DNA of 6,244 nt from the NCBI GenBank assembly GCA_964486145.1, contig CAZAMT010000252.1, positions 1 through 6,244 on the forward strand, written 5' to 3'. The notes under the pieces were generated by a model, which searched no databases, was not told where the DNA came from, and worked only from the letters and a program-made list of their open reading frames with translations. Position 1 is the stretch's first letter. The number at the start of each line of letters is the position of its first letter. Position numbers and translations under genes: made by a program. Positions 1 to 5,700 of the stretch are shown here, in pieces. The stretch comes from CAZAMT01 sp964486145 (GTDB lineage Bacteria; Bacteroidota; Bacteroidia; Bacteroidales; JAAAOM01).

Positions 1-51
1 AGTAATTATCTCAGATAACTTGTCCGACAATTGGCGGATGGTCTGTTTCAT
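1..51 (-). CDS. start of an unidentified gene, cut by the left edge
   Basis: Reading leftwards from an ATG at 51-49, the frame is open to the window edge and gives about 17 residues, MKQTIRQLSDKLSEIIT, too few to assign a family. The ATG follows the stop codon of the beta-helix gene by only 29 bp on the same strand, with no hairpin terminator between them. It is therefore probably the next gene of the same operon. The peptide is charged and amphipathic and does not look like a signal peptide. Whether this is a real gene rests only on the ATG, the open frame and the operon-like spacing. Confidence 0.45.
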   Translation of the reverse strand, partial: MKQTIRQLSDKLSEIIT

Positions 52-80
52 ATTTATATTAATTATGTTTAAATGACTTA

Positions 81-2138
81 TTAATTTGCCCGGTAAATTA
101 AAATCTTACTTTCCATGGGATCAAGCATCAATTCATCGTTTAGGCTGTTACCCTGTAAATCCATGTATTCCATATCAGAATGCAGTTTGATAATCTTTGT
201 TTTATTCGATTCATTTATAAATACATCGCTTTTTGGAAATGGATGGCCATCTTTTTCCGGTATTAAAAACGTTGAATGATAGTCTTTATTAAATTCTTCT
301 TTCCAACCTTCAAGTGTATATTCCCTGGTATTTTTCCATTTATTTATTTCAACAATGCTCCGTTTAATGTGAAACATCTCATTTGGGCTGACATAGAGAT
401 TGCTGTCGATATGCCCTGGTTCAACATAAGTTCCATGGTTATTAATTAGAGATAATGTAGATTTTCTGTTTTGTGTATTAAAAAAAACATTCTTGATTAT
501 CCGGTGATTCAGGTTATTGAAAAAGTTCGACTGCACAACAGTGAGAGACGAACTGGAGTTACCATAAATAATGTTGTTTTTCACAATGCAATCCCTGGTT
601 TTATCATTCAGCAATATTCCTCCCCCACAATTCACAACGATGTTGTTTTCAATTGTGAACTTGTTGCTCCTGGCATCAAGATAAATTCCATTGATAATCT
701 TATGATCGTTGGCCGAACTTTCGGTATTACCGATACAATTTATGAATATATTATCCCGAATAATGCTGCTGTGTGTATATTTTAAATTTAATCCATCGGT
801 TATATCAGCACCATAGGTGTGTATTAATCCTCCGTCGTTCATGGTTAACAAGCCGTTTTTCACAACATTTTTTTCAAATATATTTTCAAAACCATCCATT
901 CTTACGGACATGTAGCCGGTACTGTCAATATAATTATTTCTAATCAGGTTATGACTTGATACCTCTTCCGGAGGCAGGTTTAATTCTTCGAGGTTTTCAA
1001 CAGAAATACCAATCGCGCCGTTAATGCCATCAACGCCATACCCGGGAATAAGACCAATCCTTTTCATCCGGTTATTTTCAATGATACTATATTTAGGTGC
1101 TTTCAGACGAATTCCGGTTCCTGTAATATCATTCAGGATGTTGTTTGCTATTACAATGTTTTCACAATGTTTTTTTGCATAAAATCCCATTTTTATTATT
1201 CCATTGAAGGTGCAATTTTTTACTTGAATGTTTTTGTTGTTTCCTTTTGCATGTATTCCGTATTCAAGAAATTCTTCCAAAGCAATTTTTTCAATGATAA
1301 TGTTTGAAACACCTTTATTTAAAATAACTCCATGTTTTACAACGCCTGCCCTAAGTTTGGAATTGGGTGTAAAATCCGAAGAGATAAAGCACACCTTTTT
1401 TTCATTGGGCGACCAGTAACTCTCATTGTTAGCATCCAAAAATTCAGCTTTATTATCAAGGTAGTATCCATAACCTTTATTGCATGTATAATTTTTAAAG
1501 CTAGTGTTATACAGCATTGAATCAAAAACAATTTTGTAATTACTAAAATATACTGCTTCACGGTATTCGTAGTTCCAGTTTGTAATGCGCATTCTGACGG
1601 TTGAACCAATTATTACCTCCTTGTTTAGCTTTTGATCGAGATCAACCAGGTAATCGATACCTCCACCATCCATTGTAAAAAAACCACTGTTAGGTTCGCG
1701 GGCAATGGTCAGCAATTTTCCATCGAGGTAAAAATATTTTGTTTCGTTCTCACATGATGCTTCGTACCGATTGTCCCCAACTTGTTTGATGTTAGTGACA
1801 GCTAATGAACCAGAAAGTACCGGCTTTTTCTCTCCTCCATAGGATGACAATGTAATTGGATTGTTGAGGCTTCCTGAATATTTTAAATTGAGCGTTCCGG
1901 TAAAAGTATCACCGGCTTTAAAAAAAATCCGATCACCATGTTTCAACACTAAACTATTTATTTTTTCCAATGTCCGAAAGCTTTCTTCCTGAGATAAACC
2001 TGTTGCATTGTTACTACCATTATTAGATATGTAATAATCAGTGGCGTAAAGCTTGTTTGCCAAAGAAATGGAAAGCAATACGAAAATTATTAAAACTGAT
2101 TTTCGGTTTATAGAAAACATGTTACGAATATACAGCAT
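81..2138 (-). CDS. secreted right-handed parallel beta-helix repeat protein (polysaccharide-lyase-like)
   Basis: The 685-residue product is probably exported and acts on or binds a polysaccharide; the substrate cannot be read from the sequence. A signal peptide is visible: basic INRK at residues 10-13, a hydrophobic core at 15-26 and likely cleavage after A32 (KLYA/TDYY). The second ATG (M7, at 2120) gives a more standard signal peptide than the first (2138), so the true start may be M7. Residues 34-62, with DYYISNNGSNNATG, form the N-terminal cap motif common in secreted beta-helix enzymes. YLDGKLLTIAREPN (137-150) also recurs in such proteins. From about 275 to 550 there are Asn-rich PbH1-type coils (IIEN N, IRNNYI, IRDNIF, IENNIV, VKNNII), and MNDGGLIHTYG lies at 433-443. 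The C-terminus (about 645-685) resembles a small beta-sandwich ending, with no clear type IX sorting signal. The gene heads a minus-strand pair, divergent from abiE. Fold is confident; enzymatic activity is inference. Confidence 0.85.
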   Translation of the reverse strand: MLYIRNMFSINRKSVLIIFVLLSISLANKLYATDYYISNNGSNNATGLSQEESFRTLEKINSLVLKHGDRIFFKAGDTFTGTLNLKYSGSLNNPITLSSYGGEKKPVLSGSLAVTNIKQVGDNRYEASCENETKYFYLDGKLLTIAREPNSGFFTMDGGGIDYLVDLDQKLNKEVIIGSTVRMRITNWNYEYREAVYFSNYKIVFDSMLYNTSFKNYTCNKGYGYYLDNKAEFLDANNESYWSPNEKKVCFISSDFTPNSKLRAGVVKHGVILNKGVSNIIIEKIALEEFLEYGIHAKGNNKNIQVKNCTFNGIIKMGFYAKKHCENIVIANNILNDITGTGIRLKAPKYSIIENNRMKRIGLIPGYGVDGINGAIGISVENLEELNLPPEEVSSHNLIRNNYIDSTGYMSVRMDGFENIFEKNVVKNGLLTMNDGGLIHTYGADITDGLNLKYTHSSIIRDNIFINCIGNTESSANDHKIINGIYLDARSNKFTIENNIVVNCGGGILLNDKTRDCIVKNNIIYGNSSSSLTVVQSNFFNNLNHRIIKNVFFNTQNRKSTLSLINNHGTYVEPGHIDSNLYVSPNEMFHIKRSIVEINKWKNTREYTLEGWKEEFNKDYHSTFLIPEKDGHPFPKSDVFINESNKTKIIKLHSDMEYMDLQGNSLNDELMLDPMESKILIYRAN

Positions 2139-2436
2139 TCTTAAATCTTTTTAGCCTCATTCATTTACAGGTTTATCGCAATTAACTGTTTTAAACCTTT
2201 TAGTTGTTTTGTGCTAAAGGTATTGAATATCATTTGTTGTGTTTATTATCATTTATTTTTTTAGTATGATTAATGATTCAAAAAGATTGAAAGAATGCAT
2301 CCTTTGCATTTACCTAAGCATAATTTAAGATTCTGGAAAGAAAACCGGATTTAAAATTTAAGAAGAAATATATCAAATAATGCATAAAAAATAGAAAAAA
2401 ATAGAATAACCATGTAAAAAATGTTATATTTGTGGT
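2139..2436. other. divergent intergenic region between beta-helix gene and abiE operon
   Basis: This very AT-rich spacer separates the minus-strand beta-helix gene from the plus-strand abiE operon and must hold both promoters. The abiE side has a clear TAnnTTTG box and A-tracts, listed separately. On the beta-helix side the nearest -7 match is TACCTTTA, minus strand at 2222-2215, which lacks the final G and has no TTG at the right distance, so I do not call it. A 6-bp inverted repeat, AATGCA-TCCTT-TGCATT, lies at 2294-2310 with no known role. No short gene was supported here. Confidence 0.6.
2386..2421 (+). promoter_or_regulatory. phased A-tracts upstream of the abiE -7 box
   Basis: Three runs of six or seven adenines (2386-2391, 2395-2401, 2416-2421) have centres about 10 and 20 bp apart, close to helical phasing. 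Such phasing usually bends DNA, and the runs sit directly upstream of the abiE -7 element, where no TTG -33 box is visible. A role as an intrinsic bend or upstream element that compensates for the missing -33 box is inference. Confidence 0.35.
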
Positions 2437-2462
2437 GTGGAAAATCTAAAAACATATAACAT
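2421..2462 (+). promoter_or_regulatory. abiE promoter (-7 box) with a bracketing operator-like inverted repeat
   Basis: TATATTTG at 2425-2432 matches the Bacteroidota -7 consensus TAnnTTTG exactly. Transcription would be expected to begin a few bases downstream, at or next to the GTG start at 2437. A perfect 9-bp inverted repeat, ATGTTATAT (2421-2429) and ATATAACAT (2454-2462), overlaps the -7 box and spans the start codon, with centres 33 bp apart, about three helical turns. AbiEi antitoxins are known to repress their own operons by binding inverted repeats at the promoter, so this is the natural candidate operator. The left arm would lie upstream of the transcript start, so the repeat should act as DNA rather than as an RNA hairpin. 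Confidence 0.6.
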
Positions 2463-3069
2463 CGTACCTGTAACCCAGCATGTGCTTCGCGATAGCATGG
2501 TTGAATACAGCTCACCAAAAGACAAGATAAGCAGTTTAACCCATGAGGGTGCGCTGTTGCGATTAAAGAGAGGGTTGTATTCTGTACCCAGATCTTTAAC
2601 GGGTCAAAGTTTGTCACGGGAACTGATAGCCAATCATCTTTACGGTCCGTCATACGTGTCATTTGAAAGTGCATTGTCCTATCATGGCCTGATTCCGGAA
2701 CGGGTATATGTTACAAAATCTGCTACCCTGAAAAGGAAAAAAACTTACAATACTCCTGTGGGTTATTATCAGTATATTCACGTTCCCGAAACGTATTACC
2801 CAATTGGGTTAATGCTGGAAATCATTGAGAATACATATGCATACATTATTGCAAGTCCTGAAAAGGCTCTTTGTGATCTTATTCTTAACACATCCGGTCT
2901 GCGGTTACAATCTGTAAAATCATGCAGGGAATATTTAATTAATGATTTACGCATAGATGAAGATGCCATTGCCCGTCTTGATGCAACAATTATTAATGAT
3001 TGCGCACATGAAGGATATAAAAAAGCCGATATGCAGTATTTGTTATCGTTCATTAAAAAAGTACAATAA
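2437..3069 (+). CDS. abiEi: type IV toxin-antitoxin system antitoxin, AbiEi family
   Basis: This 210-residue protein is the cytoplasmic antitoxin of an AbiE module. In studied AbiE systems the antitoxin does not bind the toxin; it counteracts its effect and represses the operon through an N-terminal winged helix. Residues about 8-52 fit that winged helix and end in the family hallmark LLRLKRGLYSVP (40-51). The central AbiEi domain follows, with YGPSYVSFESALSYHGLIPE (69-88) and the ASPEKALCDLI segment (139-149). The C-terminal part (about 155-210) is helical. The GTG at 2437 is the first start after an in-frame stop at 2407. The next ATG (2497, M21) would cut into the winged helix, so GTG is preferred. 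No Shine-Dalgarno is present, and the -7 box ends 4 bp before the start. The stop lies 6 bp before the toxin ATG, so the two genes are co-transcribed. Confidence 0.9.
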   Translation: MENLKTYNIVPVTQHVLRDSMVEYSSPKDKISSLTHEGALLRLKRGLYSVPRSLTGQSLSRELIANHLYGPSYVSFESALSYHGLIPERVYVTKSATLKRKKTYNTPVGYYQYIHVPETYYPIGLMLEIIENTYAYIIASPEKALCDLILNTSGLRLQSVKSCREYLINDLRIDEDAIARLDATIINDCAHEGYKKADMQYLLSFIKKVQ

Positions 3070-3075
3070 AGTTAT

Positions 3076-3909
3076 ATGAGTGCCATATTTGACCAAATGT
3101 TTAGCCGGTATACCGTCAATACCAGGGATGATGAGTTAAATGCAATTCATGAAATCATGCAACAGGTGACTCTTGCTGCCCTTTACCGGGAAGGATTTTT
3201 TAATCATGCGGCATTTTACGGTGGGACTTGTTTACGGATTTTTCATGGGATACAACGTTTTTCTGAAGACATGGATTTTTCGCTTCTTGAAGAAAATGAT
3301 TCATTTACTCTTGAACCCTATTTTGATTCCATTATCAAAGAATTTACCGCGATTGGCAGAAAGGTAGAAATAACAAGAAAGGAAAAAAAGCATGTTTCCA
3401 ATGTTGAATCGGCTTTCCTGAAAGATAATACAGAAATGTACGACCTGGCTTTTCAAACCGAACGGACTGTTAAAGTAAAAATTGAAGTGGATAAAAATCC
3501 TCCCCTAAACTTCAACACAGAACATCGTTTGCTCCTTTTACCATTTTCATTTATGACGAGGTGTTTTACTGTCCCTGGCCTTTACGCCGGGAAAATGCAT
3601 GCATTGCTTTTCAGAAAATGGAGGAACAGAGTAAAAGGACGCGACTGGTATGATTTTGAATGGTATGTGAGGAATAACCATACTCTTGATTTTGAGCATC
3701 TAAAAGAAAGAGCCATTCAGACGGGTATTGACATGGATCGGGAATTTACGATGGATTATTTTATTACGCTTTTAAAAAACAGGATTGAGCAGACCAACAT
3801 CGATTTGGTAAAAGCAGATGTACTTCCATTTATAAAAACCCCAGAAGATTTAACCATCTGGTCAACTGATTATTTTATGCAATTGGCGGATATGATAAAA
3901 TTTGAATGA
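3076..3909 (+). CDS. abiEii: type IV toxin, nucleotidyltransferase AbiEii/AbiGii family
   Basis: The 277-residue toxin belongs to the DUF1814 nucleotidyltransferases. Characterised members use nucleoside triphosphates to modify RNA (tRNA acceptor ends in MenT-type enzymes) and cause reversible growth arrest; some give phage abortive infection. The signature motifs look intact. FYGGTCLR (47-54) is the nucleotide-binding G-G-T turn. RFSEDMDFS (61-69) carries the metal-binding D65 and D67. KIEVDK (135-140) matches the second strand motif, and KMHALLFRKW followed by RVKGRDWYD (about 173-193) provides the conserved Lys, Arg and Asp residues of the later motifs. Full length without frameshift supports an active enzyme. 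The gene starts 6 bp after abiEi, in the standard antitoxin-toxin order. The RNA target cannot be predicted from the sequence. Confidence 0.92.
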   Translation: MSAIFDQMFSRYTVNTRDDELNAIHEIMQQVTLAALYREGFFNHAAFYGGTCLRIFHGIQRFSEDMDFSLLEENDSFTLEPYFDSIIKEFTAIGRKVEITRKEKKHVSNVESAFLKDNTEMYDLAFQTERTVKVKIEVDKNPPLNFNTEHRLLLLPFSFMTRCFTVPGLYAGKMHALLFRKWRNRVKGRDWYDFEWYVRNNHTLDFEHLKERAIQTGIDMDREFTMDYFITLLKNRIEQTNIDLVKADVLPFIKTPEDLTIWSTDYFMQLADMIKFE

Positions 3910-4300
3910 AACAAGCATTATTATAAATTGTAACTGTATTTGTTTAAGCATATTGATTGTCACCAATTCATTAGTCCATTGGCAAAAAAAACAATGCTTT
4001 AGCCTTATTAATTAACTTCGTTGAACTCCCCGAAAAAATATCGGGGCAGGCAGTCCTTCCCCGATAAATCAGGGAAAGTTGTCCTCGGTTCATAAATTAT
4101 TTACAATCGACTGTTTACCATTTCATTTCCCATTTCAAAGCATATAACCTTTCATTGGGGCTTGTATTGCAATTTATTCTTCGAAATATATAATGTTGCG
4201 CACTTCAACGCAATACCAAGACAAGGTATATCACTAGGTTTTCTGTGAATTTTGACTCCCTGAAACCAAAGACTATCGTATTGACATTCTTGATTGCCCC
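3910..4300. other. gene-poor region downstream of abiE
   Basis: About 390 bp hold no supported gene. All frames are broken by stops, and no TAnnTTTG box was found on either strand. The region contains the tandem CCCCGA hairpins (listed separately) and a weak 5-bp stem TTGCG/CGCAA at 4196-4213. From 4245 a GTG-initiated frame would give the signal-peptide-like MNFDSLKPKTIVLTFLIAP before a stop at 4302. No U-tract terminator directly follows abiEii. The region may be decayed sequence left by rearrangement. Confidence 0.5.
4028..4076. repeat. two tandem CCCCGA hairpins (REP-like)
   Basis: Two adjacent palindromic units begin with the same CCCCGA word. The first is CCCCGA (4028-4033), a 7-base loop, then TCGGGG (4041-4046). 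The second runs 4057-4076: TTCCC pairs with GGGAA and GAT with ATC around one C/A mismatch. A short CAGGCAG spacer lies between them. From memory, hairpins of the CCCCGAT/ATCGGGG kind are common between genes in Bacteroidota. They could act as dispersed REP-like elements, mRNA 3'-end stabilisers or weak terminators for abiE. No T-run follows either one. Confidence 0.6.
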
Positions 4301-4624
4301 GTAATTCTTATCGGAAATTTGGGCAACAAACCACACATTAGTCAAACCTCTAACAAGGTAGTTAACTTTTCATTGGCAACCAATGAATGGATAAAAGACC
4401 AGAAAGGTAACAATCAACAAATTACCAACTGGCACAACATTAAGGCATTTCATAAACTGGCAGATTTTGCCCTCGAATACCTGGACAACGGCTCTTTCAT
4501 TGAAATCCAGGGCAGGTTAAAAACTGATAAATACGAGGATAAAAACGGGGATACAAAGTATTCTACCTACATCCTCGCTGATGAAATCCTGTTGCTTGAC
4601 AAAAAAAGTGGTTCAGTTGAATAA
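4301..4624 (+). CDS. ssb: single-stranded DNA-binding protein (SSB), OB fold, start codon missing
   Basis: SSBs coat single-stranded DNA during replication and repair. Homology begins at 4301 with VILIGNLG, the first OB-fold strand. It continues through NKVVNFSLATNEW, the ITNWHNI core with its conserved Trp, GSFIEIQGRLKTDKYEDKNG and the closing strand ADEILLLD. The conserved part (about 107 codons) is near the length of the short Bacteroidota SSBs, which also lack an acidic C-terminal tip; this one ends KKSGSVE. The usual MNK- before VILIGNLG is replaced by LDCP, and the frame meets a stop at 4253 without any ATG, GTG or TTG. The only usual start is TTG at 4319, which removes strand one. Either the 5' end was lost at a recombination point, making this a pseudogene, or a rare ATT start (4304) is used. 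No promoter was seen. Confidence 0.75.
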   Translation, partial: VILIGNLGNKPHISQTSNKVVNFSLATNEWIKDQKGNNQQITNWHNIKAFHKLADFALEYLDNGSFIEIQGRLKTDKYEDKNGDTKYSTYILADEILLLDKKSGSVE

Positions 4625-4644
4625 GACAGCTTAAGGGTCCTTTT

Positions 4645-4673
4645 ACAACCAGCTCTTCGGGGCTGGTTTTTGT
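4645..4673 (+). terminator. rho-independent terminator after ssb, UUCG tetraloop
   Basis: AACCAGC (4647-4653) pairs with GCTGGTT (4662-4668). The stem is extended inward by a T-G wobble and a C-G pair closing a TTCG loop (4656-4659), the exceptionally stable cUUCGg tetraloop. A T-run (4667-4671) follows on the plus strand, so it ends ssb transcription 22 bp after its stop. On the minus strand the hairpin is not followed by T residues, so it should work poorly for the convergent RES toxin gene. Confidence 0.85.
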
Positions 4674-4685
4674 AATTCTACAGGG

Positions 4686-5141
4686 TTAGTTCAATTCAAA
4701 TTCAACCTCTTCTACTGATGCTATTTTTAAAGACTTTTGAATGTCGGGGTGCACAGGATTGATTAATAAATTGTGCTCATACGGATACCTGAAAATTGGA
4801 AGCCTGCAAGAAGGTACTTTCAAACAGGCAGACATTTTTTCTTGTGCCCAGTTCGTTCCAAATCTTTGTGTTGATTTCGGATAAGGCCGCATGTTCCAAT
4901 CGCCTGGTAAATCTTTTGGCTCTAAATAAGGAATATCTCCTTTAATTTCCATGGTTACCAGGCACCATTTAGCTGAAGCAACAATAGGTCCTTTTATGGA
5001 AAGAAGTTCAAGAAAATTGATGGCGCTGTTGTTGCATGCATAAATAATTGGCGTACCAGGCAAATTCCAGCGTCCACCAGCCCTTCCATACCCCAATGGT
5101 GAATCTTGATGCTTTTTTTCTATAAGCCTAAAATACACCAC
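4686..5141 (-). CDS. res: RES domain toxin (NAD+-degrading, type II RES/Xre module)
   Basis: The 151-residue protein is a RES-family toxin. Characterised members (MbcT, ParT, Res of Photorhabdus) stop growth by depleting NAD+ through phosphorolysis or hydrolysis, or by modifying a target with ADP-ribose. The residues that name the family are present: Arg24 in GRAGGRWNLPGTPIIYA (19-35), Glu45 in NFLELL, and Ser111 in LKVPSCRLP. Also typical are LPGDWNMRPYPKSTQRFGTNWA (78-99) and the late NLLINPVHPDIQKSLKI (124-140). Length is normal for the family and there are no frameshifts, so it is probably active. The start is GTG at 5141, directly adjoining the TAA of the antitoxin gene (TAAGTG), with no room for an independent ribosome-binding site. 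Translation therefore probably depends on ribosomes finishing the antitoxin. A second GTG follows as codon two. Confidence 0.93.
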   Translation of the reverse strand: MVYFRLIEKKHQDSPLGYGRAGGRWNLPGTPIIYACNNSAINFLELLSIKGPIVASAKWCLVTMEIKGDIPYLEPKDLPGDWNMRPYPKSTQRFGTNWAQEKMSACLKVPSCRLPIFRYPYEHNLLINPVHPDIQKSLKIASVEEVEFELN

Positions 5142-5648
5142 TTATACAATGTTACCCCAAGACATAGCCTCAATTGCGTTCTCAACCAGTTCAATCCCGT
5201 AAGGGTCTTTTAGAAGCTCAAGGGGTTTCTTGTCTCCCAGAGCATAATTGCTGGTGCTCAACCATTTTTTAAAAGCCGGTTCAGAACCAAAAATCCCAAT
5301 CCCTTTTGAAAGGATCCTGTCCATGTCATAAATTGTTTTTGACCTCATTTTTCCGATTGGCTTGTCATCCTTTTTCCACCGGGAGATGGTACTGGAATTT
5401 ACCTCTAATATATCTGCCATTTCCTGGATGCTATAACCGAGGTACTCCATGATGGGTTTGATTTGTCCGTACAATAGCTCCGTTTGAATTTCATCGGTAT
5501 CGTTTGTCCTAATAATTTTTAGAAAATATGTGTTGCGGTTATCGACGATGACCGTTTTTACAGATCCGGAAGAATCAATAATTCTCCAGGCAGTTGTTTC
5601 TTTATTCTTTTGTTCTCCAATATTAACTTGTTCTTTCATTTCATTCAT
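5142..5648 (-). CDS. xre: Xre/MbcA/ParS-type antitoxin of the RES toxin
   Basis: This protein neutralises the RES toxin by covering its active site and represses the operon. I start it at the ATG at 5648 (168 aa: MNEMKEQVNIGEQK...). ATG at 5639 (165 aa) is equally possible. The reading frame stays open for 24 more codons upstream, but those cross the -7 and -33 promoter boxes, so the longer form (from 5720) is unlikely. A helix-turn-helix spans GYSIQEMADILEVNSSTISRWKK in the middle of the protein. The C-terminal toxin-binding domain follows: FGSEPAFKKWLSTSNYAL, then PLELLKDPYGIELVENAI. This matches the antitoxin Xre/MbcA/ParS toxin-binding (DUF2384-type) family. Its stop abuts the toxin GTG. 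The N-terminal 60 residues (WRIIDSSGSVKTVIVDNRNTYFL) are less typical and may be strand-rich. Confidence 0.9.
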   Translation of the reverse strand: MNEMKEQVNIGEQKNKETTAWRIIDSSGSVKTVIVDNRNTYFLKIIRTNDTDEIQTELLYGQIKPIMEYLGYSIQEMADILEVNSSTISRWKKDDKPIGKMRSKTIYDMDRILSKGIGIFGSEPAFKKWLSTSNYALGDKKPLELLKDPYGIELVENAIEAMSWGNIV

Positions 5649-5692
5649 TGCATTTGCAATGCAAAGATAGTGCAAATGCATGTAAAAACCAA
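5649..5692 (-). promoter_or_regulatory. RES/Xre promoter with paired operator sites
   Basis: On the minus strand, TTG (5692-5690), a 20-bp spacer and TATCTTTG (5669-5662) form a textbook Bacteroidota -33/-7 promoter. The predicted transcript starts near 5658 and leaves a leader of about 10 bases before the ATG at 5648. The -7 box is flanked by a perfect 10-bp inverted repeat on the plus strand: TGCATTTGCA (5649-5658) and TGCAAATGCA (5671-5680), with centres 22 bp apart, about two helical turns. Each arm is itself nearly palindromic (TGCA-nn-TGCA). Two antitoxin dimers bound side by side would cover the -7 box and start site, which fits the autorepression known for Xre-type antitoxins. Confidence 0.75.
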
Positions 5693-5700
5693 AAGTTGTA

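Noticed and set aside
471..785. Plus-strand open frame of 104 codons opposite the beta-helix gene
   Set aside because: It is antisense to well-supported beta-helix coils, has no promoter or recognisable domain, and looks like a shadow frame.
2215..2222. TACCTTTA as the beta-helix gene promoter
   Set aside because: The final G of the -7 consensus is missing and no TTG lies about 20 bp upstream on the minus strand.
2294..2310. AATGCA/TGCATT inverted repeat as a second copy of the RES/Xre operator
   Set aside because: It shares only the TGCA core, with different spacing and surroundings. Such short AT-rich palindromes arise by chance.
2351..2674. Minus-strand open frame of 107 codons overlapping the abiE promoter
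   Set aside because: It runs antisense through the abiEi winged helix and the A-tract region, with no homology visible. Its start lies inside abiEi.
3963..3982. CCAAT/ATTGG hairpin after abiEii as a terminator
   Set aside because: Only a 5-bp, AT-containing stem with a 10-base loop, followed on the plus strand by A residues rather than T residues.
4196..4213. TTGCG/CGCAA inverted repeat as an attC-like recombination site
   Set aside because: The stem is only 5 bp, the GTTRRRY/RYYYAAC core pair is absent, and no integron integrase or cassette array is present.
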